Of a stretch of 30,148 nt of DNA, positions 20,227 through 29,293 are shown in pieces; positions within the stretch are counted from its first letter, which is position 1, and every line of letters begins with the position of its first letter. The DNA lies in the NCBI RefSeq assembly GCF_000003605.2, contig NW_003153265.1:23169-53316 (forward strand). Reading direction: 5' to 3'. The DNA comes from Saccoglossus kowalevskii (taxonomy: Eukaryota; Hemichordata; Enteropneusta; Harrimaniidae). Below the pieces are notes generated by a model. That model saw only the letters and a program-made list of their open reading frames with translations. It made no database searches and was not told the origin of the DNA. A program made the position numbers and the translations under genes.

Positions 20227-22068
20227 AGATGGTAACTTGGCTCCTTCATATCTGTGTGTACAATAACATTGACCTCTAACTGTTTGTTAGTCACTATTGT
20301 AAACACATTGATTTCTAAGCCAATTTAACTTCTCAAAGCCACTGTCTTTATTACCAAGTTCAAACCAAGATAAACAGTGAAATGTCTTTCAAACTAAAGA
20401 ACATTCAATCATACATTTTGTGATGACAATGATGAATTTTCCGGTCACTTATTTAAATGTTTAATGTGTTAAGTGTATGTTGGAATGCTATGTCTGTTCA
20501 AAAGCAGGTACGGTTCATATAAATCCTCAACAATTAATATTACCAACATAACTAACTGGTCATGAACTCGGGGATTAGTAAAGTACATTTCCTGTCAAAG
20601 TAGTTTATGTAGCAAATAACAGTTGTCTGTTTCAAAAGTGCACAAAACAAACCCGGATTACTTACACCTTTGACCCACCGGTATTCTAAAATCAATGCAA
20701 ATGTGATTTTATGTTAATTTTGAAACTGTCATGATTGTATTTTGATTTCTCTTAAAAATTTAATCATTCTTTTAGTTTTTTCTAAAATTCTAACCAAAAC
20801 AGCTGTGCGACACACATCTTTGACTGATGCCTATGAAGACCTAAAACAGAAGTGTGTTTTTTCTGGGTCTTCACATTATTGCAGTTATTTTTCTTATACT
20901 GCAAATCATTATATATTTGTTAGTGTTAAGCTTACCCCAAAATCTGACATGATTCCTCACAGTGAACGTGTAATCATCAAGTACGTACTGAACTATAAAA
21001 AGACGTACACTGATTGATTCTCTAAAATGCTTTGTATGGTGACCACATAATGCGTTTTTTTCAATTTATTCATCAAAATAGAATGAATGTCAAGAATGGA
21101 GTGAGTACAATATGTGTATTATAGTGCCGCTGTTGTCTTGTAGGTTGTTGGTTAACGCTTAACAATCAATAGTTGAAAAGATGTCTGTTCAAGTCAATCC
21201 AAGCAGTGTTTTGGTAAATCTTATTGGTTTTTCACTTTTCAGACTTATAATAGCAAACTTAATGCTTTTTGAATTGAATTGTTGTGAGAAAGTAAACAAA
21301 ACTATTTTAGGTTCTCCAAACAAGGTGTCATTACTACTTGTGCGTCACTCAGACAGATGTACTTGTCACTCAGATGTCTTTCTGTCACGTCCACGAACCC
21401 TTTGTGTACTAAAGTCAACTTTTTCACCTTTTGCAATTTTTTTAAAAAAATATTGAGTATTACGTGTAGAAAATAGGGAATTACATTCATTTGCTTCAAA
21501 ATTCAAAAAAGAAAATATAGAGATATATGCCAAATGTTTCGTCAATATTTTGGCAAGAAAAATTAGCTTAATGCAATAATGTGTACAGCATTGATTGCAA
21601 AAGCTAATCTAATCCCAAACTGTTAGTGTCTTGTAAAATGTAATCAATGTTAATAAACGGTGTTATAACAACGCAAACAATATTGGTGATAGGAACAAAG
21701 ATTGTGAGTTTTCTAGAAGATTTCTAGAAACATTCTTTTTTTGTCGAAATTAATTTTACAAATTTTTAAAATTTTATGTTGTTTTACATTGACATTTGTA
21801 TGGTCATCTATAGTCTTGTAACATTGCCTCTTATTGGATAATCTCAAATAACATGAGTACCGGTAGTACTTCTGTTTTTCACCAAGTCTGATTGAGTTTT
21901 ACTGTTGACATATAGATTATTCTTCGTTGGATTATAGCATCTTTACAGGAAGAGAGGGAAATGACTTCTCACGTTTCACTGGATGATATCTTCGTGACAT
22001 GTTAATGAATGATATGAGCTGTGTCTCATAGGACATTACATTTCATGGTTTTTATCTACTGTACTGTA
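20227..22068. other. No confident gene; one weak exon-like frame
   Basis: A 91-codon plus-strand frame (20742-21017) opens at TTG, not ATG. Its codon mix is less AT-driven than its neighbours and it has two cysteines about 9 residues apart. CAAAACAG at about 20801 could be a splice acceptor, with TTCTAAC just upstream as a branch point. AAGTACGT near 20978 could be a donor. I recognise no family. A second 91-codon frame at 21181-21456 starts with ATG but looks random. Confidence 0.3.
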
Positions 22069-22257
22069 CAATAGCATTTGAATCCAACTAGCCAATCAAA
22101 CAGCATAGTGCACAATGACATCATTTTAAAACTACCAATGTTATTCATTCAGCGGCCAATAGAAACCCCTTGTTTCAGTTTGAATTGTGAAATTTATAAA
22201 TATTAATAAAGATGAAAGAATGCCTTTGTTGCGCTGTGAGTATCTGTGAAATAAGTA
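22069..22257 (+). repeat. 180-bp dispersed direct repeat, copy 1
   Basis: Matches 23700-23881 in the same orientation. Shared blocks are CAACTAGCCAATCAAACAGC, AAACTACCAATGTTATTCA, TTTCAGTTTGAATT and TTTGTTGCGCTG followed by GAGTATCT. The copies differ by scattered substitutions and small indels. CCAAT occurs several times. No inverted termini were found. It may be a SINE, a solo terminal repeat or a segment of a larger unknown element. Confidence 0.75.
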
Positions 22258-22276
22258 AGTGAGTGAGTGAGTGAAT
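22254..22276. repeat. GTGA microsatellite
   Basis: AGTAAGTGAGTGAGTGAGTG directly follows direct-repeat copy 1; copy 2 at 23881 has no such tail. A simple-repeat tail after a dispersed repeat would fit a SINE-like 3' end. Confidence 0.6.
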
Positions 22277-22315
22277 CAGGCTTCATTAACTTCCACTGAT
22301 TTAGAATCATATATG

Positions 22316-22392
22316 GACCAGCCCTGTCATACCACGACATGTACCAGCACTGCCACGCCAGATATGTACCATCCCTGTCATACCATATGATA
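22316..22392. repeat. 25-bp degenerate tandem repeat, three units
   Basis: Units start GACCAGCCCTGTCATACCAC (22316), GTACCAGCACTGCCACGCCA (22341) and GTACCATCCCTGTCATACCA (22366). Period 25 with a 3-base insertion in the last. Confidence 0.6.
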
Positions 22393-22694
22393 TGAACCTG
22401 TTCTGAGTCGAGTTTAGTTATTATGTAAATTTTGTTTTTACTATATCAGCCCAATAGTTTTAGCGCTATTCAAAATTGCTACAACAGAGAAAAAAAATCT
22501 TTTTTTCCCTTAGAAACAAACTTTTGTACTATCGCTTTTTGTCATGTGCTTAGTAAGCCTTTAGTTGTGCTGCAAAATATCACAGTTGTGTCAAAATGAT
22601 GAACGTTTTCAATTTTTTCTAGTTTGTAAGACACTCTCTGAAGCTGTTTTCTTAACTGGTGTCAGCTAGATCCATCTAGAATGTTTAAAACAAT

Positions 22695-22842
22695 ATCCTC
22701 GGGGGCGGAGCTACGTCACCGACGTTCCACGTTGCTAAGACGCGCACCACTGTACCATGCATTTCTATGGGCTCTGTGCGCGCTGCTGTGGAACACCAGT
22801 CGAGCCGGTGAAAATTCGAGAAAACAATACAAACTCAACTTG
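22695..22842 (-). repeat. GC-rich inverted module, copy B
   Basis: The reverse complement aligns with 17851-17990 from GTTGAGTTTG through TTTTCACCGGCTC, GTTCCACAGCAGCGCG and TTAGCAACGTGGAACG to TGACGTAGCTCCGCCCCC, with substitutions and one indel of about 8 bases near the middle. An ATG-initiated 65-codon frame (22681-22878) lies across it, but the same frame is not open in copy A, so coding is unlikely. Confidence 0.75.
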
Positions 22843-23699
22843 GTATTGGTAACATCGACAGTTGTGTTAGTTCAATGACCTCTTTCTTAAAAAAAATAAT
22901 GTAACATGTTTTGCAGGAATCCTAATGTATTTGTATGCACGCCAACAGATTGTTCGAAAGCCTGAAAAATCACATTTGGTATTCAACAATGAAAACGAAA
23001 CAAAAAAGCATTTTTTTTTCTTAGCACTACTGTACTAAAATGAACTTTGTGGCAGCGAATGAACTTACACCCTGGGTAAAATGTTAGGATGTTCATGCTA
23101 TGCATATGAAAACATTACCCAGGCAGCTGGAAACAGAATATTTTAATCATAAATACAAGGCATATTACTCAACTTATCAACATGTGTTCACTCAATTGAG
23201 CTTGATATATAAAAAAAAAAAAAAAAGTGCAAAAATTATTGCTTACACTCGTACAATTGTTTGGAGAAAAACTTTGACGCCGTTGATTTGTTCTGGAGTC
23301 TGGCAGCCGTATCAACATAAATACAAGTGTGCATATCATCAGTGTTAACAGCTTCATAACTGTGAGATGGTCTAAATACCGTAGCTTAATACAACACAGT
23401 TTGGTATGCTAACTGAAACCCCTTTATAATCAGATATAGAATTAGTATTCTACTTGACTAGACTACTCTTTGAAACCACGTATCATCACGTCGTCTTGAT
23501 AGTCTATCGGAACCCTGTTTGTGTTTAGTAGAATTTTTTTGTCATGACGATGCATCTTTTTAATTTTTTTTCATAAACGTGTTGCGCCATTTTTGATATG
23601 TAGCTGTTATGTCAACTATGAGTAATGCGCTGTGTGGAAGATCACACTGCTAATTGTCACAAACCCATTCCGTTTATTTTTATAAACAGTTATAAATTT
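22843..23699. other. No gene seen
   Basis: A run of 16 A is at 23211-23226. Short frames on both strands near 23100-23357 span this tract and have no domain. Confidence 0.5.
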
Positions 23700-23881
23700 C
23701 AATAGCAGTTGAATTCAACTAGCCAATCAAACAGCATAGAGCACAACGTCATTTGAAAACTACCAATGTTATTCAGTCGATCAATAGAAACCTCTCATTT
23801 CAGTTTGAATTTGAAATTTATAAGTATTTATAGAGATGAATGGAATGCTTTTGTTGCGCTGAGAGTATCTTTGAAAGAAGT
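23700..23881 (+). repeat. 180-bp dispersed direct repeat, copy 2
   Basis: Second copy of 22069-22257, starting CAATAGCAGTTGAATTC and ending GAGTATCTTTGAAAGAAG. Spacing between copies is about 1.63 kb. Confidence 0.75.
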
Positions 23882-24648
23882 GTTGATCGCAGTTTATTGT
23901 TTCTGATATCAATCCACTATTTGTAGAATGTGTGCTTTTGATTTCGTGAAACGAATTGTGATTTTGATAACCACAATCATCTATTTCCATGGTTACTAAT
24001 GAATTTTCCACACTACATGTACATGTAATTCTGGTTAGAAGACATTTGATTAAGATGCGTGAAACTTGCATGCAAATATGAATTTTTATATGCATTATGG
24101 GAAATATTTTCCTGGTGTGAAAATCAAGAATTATGTTATGCAGTTGCAGCTGCTTCGTATTTTGATGGGAATGGTAAAACGAATAAGTTAACTGAAGCAT
24201 GTCCATTCTCAGTCCAGACAATTATTGTCTATTTCCTAATGAGAATTGCCAATAAAACTAATGAGAACTTGTCATTTGATGACAATTACATAAAGAAAGT
24301 TCTAAGACTGTCTTTTATCTTTCATTCTATTTATAGTTATATTACTAGTTGTTGTTGCTAGTTTGTCAAATATAATATTGTTATCTCAGTATTTTAATTT
24401 TTGAAACAGTATCGGTCACTGTACTATTTATGCAAATTGTTTTTTCTGTCAAATTTGCTTATTTCATGACAATATGCATGTGGTATAGTTGAATTTGGTG
24501 AATATTTAATATATTTATTAACTGTTATTATGAATATACCCCAAAATATGTATGAAGATGCTACCATGAGAGTATTGATTATCACCTTGAAGATGTAGAT
24601 AGTCGTGTATGAGTGCATTTATTTTTGTGGTGCTCTTGTAAGGGCATG
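23882..24648. other. No gene seen
   Basis: Opposing frames of 146 (minus, 23781-24221) and 100 codons (plus, 24059-24361) overlap. The minus frame includes part of direct-repeat copy 2 and the plus frame opens at GTG. Neither has recognisable motifs. Confidence 0.5.
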
Positions 24649-25133
24649 TATGTATGAATGCATTTACAACACATATGATTGCATCGGTAACATATATGAT
24701 TGCATCGGTAACATGTATGATTGCATCGGTAACATATATGAATGCATCGGTAACATATGATTGCATCGGTAATATATGATTGTATCGGTAACATATGATT
24801 GTATCGGTAACATATATGATTGTATCGGTAACATATATGAATGTATCGGTAACATATATGATTGTATCGGTAACATATATGAATGTATCGGTAACATATA
24901 TGATTGTATCGGTAACATATATGATTGTATCGGTAACATATATGAATGTATCGGTAACATATATGAATGTATCGGTAACATATATGATTGTATCGGTAAC
25001 ATATATGATTGTATCGGTAACACATACATGTATGATTGTATCGGTAACATATACGATTGTATCTGTAACATATATGAATGTATCTGTAACATATATTAAT
25101 GCATTCGTAACACATTTGAATGCATCCGTAACA
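24649..25133. repeat. 21-bp minisatellite, about 22 units
   Basis: The consensus is GATTGTATCGGTAACATATAT, with some 19-base units and one 27-base unit near 25022-25048. Unit types are sorted along the array: GCATCGGT at the left edge (first five units), GTATCGGT through the middle, GTATCTGT then GCATTCGT and GCATCCGT at the right edge. GATT and GAAT variants alternate irregularly. Because 21 is a multiple of three and the unit lacks stops in several frames, long frames of heptapeptide repeats exist on both strands. The longest, 192 codons with an ATG, is on the minus strand (24582-25160). I treat these as by-products. Confidence 0.95.
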
Positions 25134-25869
25134 TATAAATTCTATTGCATTCACTGTCATATGTACCGGTATAATAATTCATTCTGTAATGGGAATATAT
25201 TATTCCTGGGGATAATAGGAATAAACAATATATAATGATAAATTAGATGATAAATTAGATGACAAATTATATTTAATACTTAAAATACATTCAGAAAGCA
25301 CTGTGACGATATCAAATCATGTCATCTTATAGCCTAGACATTAATAAAAAATGAAATTGACAGTCTGAGACATCCATTTTGCTCATTTGAAATCTGAAAA
25401 TTATCAAAAACATTCAGTGTTAGCTAGAGCCCACATTTTTTTATCATCAAAAAATGATATCCATTAAATCATAAACATCTCGTTATTGATTCATATTAGA
25501 TATTGCACTAATTATGATTAGTATATGTATGACGCTGACCTGTTACCAGGTCAGATTAAAGATTACCTTAAATGGTTATCTCTCTGCAACTGAACATGAT
25601 TGCGAAAGTTGACTTTGTAATTATATCTATGCTATTAAAAGATCATCCATCAAAGTCACATGTGACTACAACAATACACCTGCTGAAATTTATTTGTATG
25701 AATGAAAGTGTTTGTTTTTATAGGCAGAGATGGGCCGTGGTTGTGAGTAATGTAAATAACCCCAATATGCTGTGGGTTATTAGCTTGCAGCTGTTATCAC
25801 TAATCTAACAGGATCACCATAAATTGCCATAATGTAATAAATTGACCAGTTTATATTGTTTTTCTTTGG
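25134..25869. other. No gene seen; small tandem and palindrome
   Basis: Three 12-base units of ATGATAAATTAG type lie at about 25236-25270. A perfect palindrome at 25535-25554 is listed separately. A 78-codon frame at 25572-25808 shows no domain. Confidence 0.5.
25535..25554. promoter_or_regulatory. Everted AGGTCA repeat / perfect 8-bp hairpin
   Basis: CTGACCTG-TTAC-CAGGTCAG is a perfect inverted repeat. Read as nuclear-receptor half-sites it is TGACCT, six bases, AGGTCA, an everted repeat (ER6). It could also be a simple hairpin. Function is inferred only. Confidence 0.3.
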
Positions 25870-26561
25870 CTACCATTCACATTTTCACTTAATACCAACC
25901 ATTCAAATTTCCACTAAAAGGCTACCAAATAAATTTTGACTTTAATAATGCCCATCATTCAAGTTTCCAATTAATACCCTCTAGTCAAATTCCTACTTAA
26001 ATGTCCACTAATAAAATTTCCACTAAATGTTCATCAATCAAATTTTCACTAAATACCTACCAATAAAATTTTCACTTATTGCCCACCATTCAAATTTCCA
26101 CTATTACCCATCTTTCCAATTTCCACAAATGCCCACCATTCAAATGTTCGCTTAATACCCATCTTTCCAATTTCCACAAATGCCCACCATTCAAATGTTC
26201 GCTTAATACCCATCTTTCCAATTTCCACAAATGCCCACCATTCAAATGTTCGCTTAATACCCATCTTTCCAATTTCCACAAATGCCCACCATTCAAATGT
26301 TCGCTTAATACCCACCATTCAAATTTCCACTTAATGCCCACCATTCAAATTTCCACTTAATGCCCACCATTCAAATTTCTATATAAACCCACTATTCAAA
26401 TTTTTGTTTAATGCTTGTCAATCCACAAAATGTCTACCAATCAAATTTCACAAAAGATGTACCAATCAAATTTCCACTTAATGCCTGCCATTCAAATTTA
26501 CACTTAATACCCACAATCAAATTTTTACTGAATGCCTACTAAATAAACTTTCACCAAAACC
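25870..26561. repeat. 26-bp tandem array, left part
   Basis: A pyrimidine-rich unit close to CCCACCATTCAAATTTCCAC followed by TTAATG repeats with a 24-29-base period. Units are highly diverged at both edges and most regular near 26300-26370. The array stops exactly at the left end of the 26562-27823 element and appears to resume on its other side. Confidence 0.85.
26107..26310. repeat. 51-bp higher-order repeat inside the 26-bp array
   Basis: Four copies starting at 26107, 26158, 26209 and 26260, exactly 51 bases apart and nearly identical. Each is a dimer of two diverged 26-bp-type units (CCCATCTTTCCAATTTCCAC plus CCCACCATTCAAATGTTCGC). Because 51 is a multiple of three, frames of 80-93 codons with 17-residue repeats open on both strands; these are artefacts of the period. 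Confidence 0.9.
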
Positions 26562-26679
26562 CAATCTGATTAAAATCTGATGTAGTGTACGGGCTTTAAT
26601 TTTTGTGGCTATAAACTTATTTTAATTTTATTTTTTATTACTTTTGTTATTAATGCCCTTTTATTTTATTATTTTACTT

Positions 26680-27060
26680 CAAATCTCGCATAAGTAACAG
26701 CCAATCACAGCCCCCCTTTTATACAGGCTGTGGGTTGCTTACTTTTCAGTGTAGCGATACTCTACGGCAATCTTTCTGTACTTGAATAAACCATTAATAG
26801 AAATTTGCTAGTATATTTTTATTTGCAAAAGAAATTCCACAGCATTTTACAATTTTTGTCATTACATTGAATATTTTTTTCACTTCCAACAAATGTGTAC
26901 ACTTCCAGATACATCTTCGCCAACCAAGGTTCGTTCATTCAGTCATCGCTTCAATTTTACATCACTGAGCATAATTATCTAGAATGGAAGCAAAAAAATA
27001 AGTAAATGGTAATGATTAGAACACTGTAAACAGCTATAGTAAACAATGCAAACTGATTTT
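26680..27060. other. Element interior, left part; imperfect stem with CCAAT and TATA-like motifs
   Basis: AAGTAACAGCCAATCACAGCC (21 bases; core AGCCAATCACAGCC, about 26698-26711) pairs imperfectly with GGCTGTGGGTTGCTTACTT (26726-26744). Between them is a C run and TTTATACAGG. This could be a structural stem near the terminus or a CCAAT/TATA-like promoter facing right. No reading frame was recognised. Confidence 0.35.
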
Positions 27061-27230
27061 AAATTGTATAACGGTCACCGGCCCACGGCATCGACGCAGA
27101 AAATTGGAGCAAAAAAATATTTCCTGATCAATTGCGATGTGTTCCAATAAAAAATATTTTATTCCAGTCCAAATCAGCTCAATTACTTTAATAAAGAGTT
27201 ATTGTATAATGTACAAAATGGTGATACAAT

Positions 27231-27512
27231 TTGATGAATATTTACAGCTATGGTTTCAATACCGTAGACGATGTTGGCCCGATCTTCAACAAAACATCAC
27301 CCGTCTCCAGGGCAGGCGACTGGAAAAAGACACTGGTGTTTGGTCGAAACGGCGGAAACAAAGTCGTCACTCCCAGAATAACTATGCAAAATAACGATCT
27401 AAAGTCGAACCATTCGAGCCACAATATTAACATAAAAATGACTTTCGTTGCATTTGACAATGATAAACTTACCGAAAAGCCGTGTTATTCTCGGTCGCTA
27501 ATGCCTGTATAA
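27231..27512 (+). other. Coding-like GC-richer segment inside the element (93-codon frame)
   Basis: Within an AT-rich element this stretch has balanced base composition and a frame free of stops from 27231 to 27512 on the plus strand. TTTACAG before position 27248 could act as a splice acceptor. Residues after it include GPIFNKTSPVSR and KKTLVFGRNGGNKVV-type sequence, which I do not recognise. The opposite strand is also open (27248-27460) but begins without ATG. A captured host exon, a 5' untranslated exon of the minus-strand promoter unit, or chance are all possible. Confidence 0.25.
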
Positions 27513-27600
27513 TCCGCCATTTTATTTGAGTGTGTTTGCCACCCGACTCCGCCCGGTGACGTCATCATGTGCGCTATAGAAGGAGGTATGTGATTCGTTG
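27473..27600 (-). promoter_or_regulatory. Candidate promoter and first exon: CRE, YY1-like motif, splice donor
   Basis: On the minus strand, in order: a perfect CRE palindrome TGACGTCA (27557-27564), a GC-box-like GGGCGGAG (about 27548-27555), the YY1-like start-site motif AAAATGGCGGATT (27511-27523), then a consensus splice donor CG|GTAAGT (about 27472-27479). An ATG in the YY1-like motif opens only 11 codons before a stop, so the exon would be untranslated or carry a short upstream frame. This combination, in this order, is how many animal first exons look, but no downstream coding exon is identified within the element. Confidence 0.4.
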
Positions 27601-27823
27601 ACTAAAATCTTCGATAGTGGGTCTCGTTGAAATCTCGTTACATAGACATCGGCTCAGATGTAGGTAGGGCGGAATTAAAAAAATCACAAAATCAAAATCA
27701 AAGTAAAATAATAAAATAAAATAAAAGGGCATTAATAACAAAAGTAATAAAAAATAAAATTAAAATAAGTTTATAGCCAAAATAATTAAAGCCCGTACAC
27801 TACATCAGATTTTAATCAGATTG

Positions 27824-27905
27824 ACCAGAACCCTACCAAGTGAGCATCTGCCAAATGACTACCAAATTGTTATCAAATATTAGTACTTGCCAAATTTTCC
27901 AAAAC
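27824..27905. repeat. 26-bp tandem array, right part
   Basis: After the element, CTACCAAGTGAGCATCTGCC, CTACCAAATTGTTATCAAAT and TTGCCAAATTTTCC continue the CTACCAAATAAATT-type units seen at 25920 and 26530, with a 26-29-base step. This supports insertion of the 1.26-kb element into a pre-existing array. Confidence 0.5.
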
Positions 27906-29293
27906 AAAAATGTATTCCTAATGTTACTACAAAGTTCCTAAAATCCCACTGTACATATGCTTCAAACATGATGCTTAGTTAATAGATGCAAAACTTCAGT
28001 TTGTCTCAAATTCCAATTCAAATGTTCAAGATAAATGAAAAACAAAGCTTATTTAAATTGTGACAACCACTAAAATCAGACTATTTATCGCAGATATAGA
28101 AGACAGAATTTGTTTTTTGATAATTTTTACCCAAATGGACATAATTTGACGGTTTTAATAAAAATGCAAAACAAAATATGGAAATAAATTATTTTATTTT
28201 GTGAAATGTGACGAAAATTTACCGTGGATTAAAAAAAAAACTACTACTAAACTATTCTTTCCCGACAACGATTCTTGTCCCAATTCAGTGTTATGGCAAG
28301 CAAATTACAAATATTTGTTGAAAGTGAAAGTTCGGAAATAATGAAATGTAATTAAGTTCACTTTGTTATGAATTATTTGCACATGTTACCAGCAAAAAGT
28401 CAATTTTGGATGGTAGCTGATTGTCACTAAATGTCATTCTCAGCAGATAATTGAAATCATTATAATGCGTAATCGGCAGACCTCGTTAATTATTTGACAG
28501 TCTATTACACTTTGTGGTGATTGAAATTTCAGAAAGCTGACAAAGTACGTTGATTGAATCTTGTGTTGTATGTGTGCCTTTCTCAGCATGTATTGACCAT
28601 GGCTCAAAACTCCATGTAATTGTATGTTATTTTGGGGCAAATGTGTTATAGATTTTCAAATTACTTAGGAATAATTTGACAAAGGTGTGTTTTCTATGCA
28701 GCTAACTCGAATTTATTGACATCCGTAGCCATTGTTGTACATGTATTTGTAATAGCACAATATGGCTTTCTCACCCCTGTCATTATTTTCACATTTACAC
28801 TAGTCATTTATCGCATTTAGAGTTGTGCGTTTATTGCTTTCGCGTCGACCATTGATCACAATCAGGTCATGCATTTCTTGCCATACTTGCATCGCATATT
28901 GACGATCTACAATACATTACCGTCTGACTCATTAAAAAAAATGATGTAATAAAGAAAAAATTACTATGGCTGAGCTAGTCTATCAGGCTCCCAGTGTGGC
29001 AAAATGCGTAATTAAAATGTGCGATGCAAGCCTGATAAAAGGGTGATGCAAATGTGACAAATAAGTGACGCAAGTAAGTATGAGAATGTGTGGCAGGTTG
29101 GCTGAAAGCCATACTCTAGATATAACTGTAGTGCAGACATTCACAAAATAATGCATTCTGAGGAATAAATATTCCAATCTTTTTATCAGATTTTAAAAGA
29201 TTATAATCATGATTCAAAAACATTCTGTAGGCAGACAGAGTATACATTGTATTCCTTCTTATATCTTGCCACTGGGAAAATACCAAAGTCATC
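27906..29293. other. No gene seen
   Basis: AT-rich sequence with short frames only. A few TGAYGCAA-type words recur near 29040-29075. No family was recognised. Confidence 0.55.

Larger units (their letters stand above)
26562..27823. mobile_element. 1.26-kb element with about 120-bp terminal inverted repeats
   Basis: The left TIR (26562-26679) and right TIR (27701-27823) are nearly identical inverted copies. Both begin CAATCTGATTAAAATCTGAT and continue through GTAGTGTACGGGCTTTAAT and GGCTATAAACTTATTTTAAT to TTAATGCCCTTTTATTTTAT. Differences are a few bases near 26595 and one 5-base indel. ACC flanks both sides (26559-26561 and 27824-27826), a possible 3-base target duplication. It sits inside the 26-bp array. 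The interior has no transposase. It is non-autonomous, with a foldback-like or long-TIR MITE architecture; the superfamily is unknown. TIR near-identity indicates recent activity or arm conversion. Confidence 0.85.

Noticed and set aside
22681-22878. 65-codon ATG frame across the GC-rich module
   Set aside because: The other copy of the module does not preserve this frame, so the ORF is incidental.
23781-24221. 146-codon minus-strand frame
   Set aside because: Its C-terminal end runs into direct-repeat copy 2, no motif is visible, and a 100-codon plus-strand frame overlaps it.
24582-25160. 192-codon minus-strand ATG frame of CYRYNHI-type heptads
   Set aside because: It is fully explained by a stop-free 21-bp minisatellite; other frames on both strands are open too, which is not expected of a single coding frame.
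26076-26360. Frames of 80-93 codons with 17-residue repeats on both strands
   Set aside because: By-product of the exact 51-bp period; both strands are open over the same interval.
27248-27460. 70-codon minus-strand frame with a hydrophobic N terminus resembling a signal peptide
   Set aside because: It opens at TTG and not ATG and starts just inside the intron side of the candidate splice donor.
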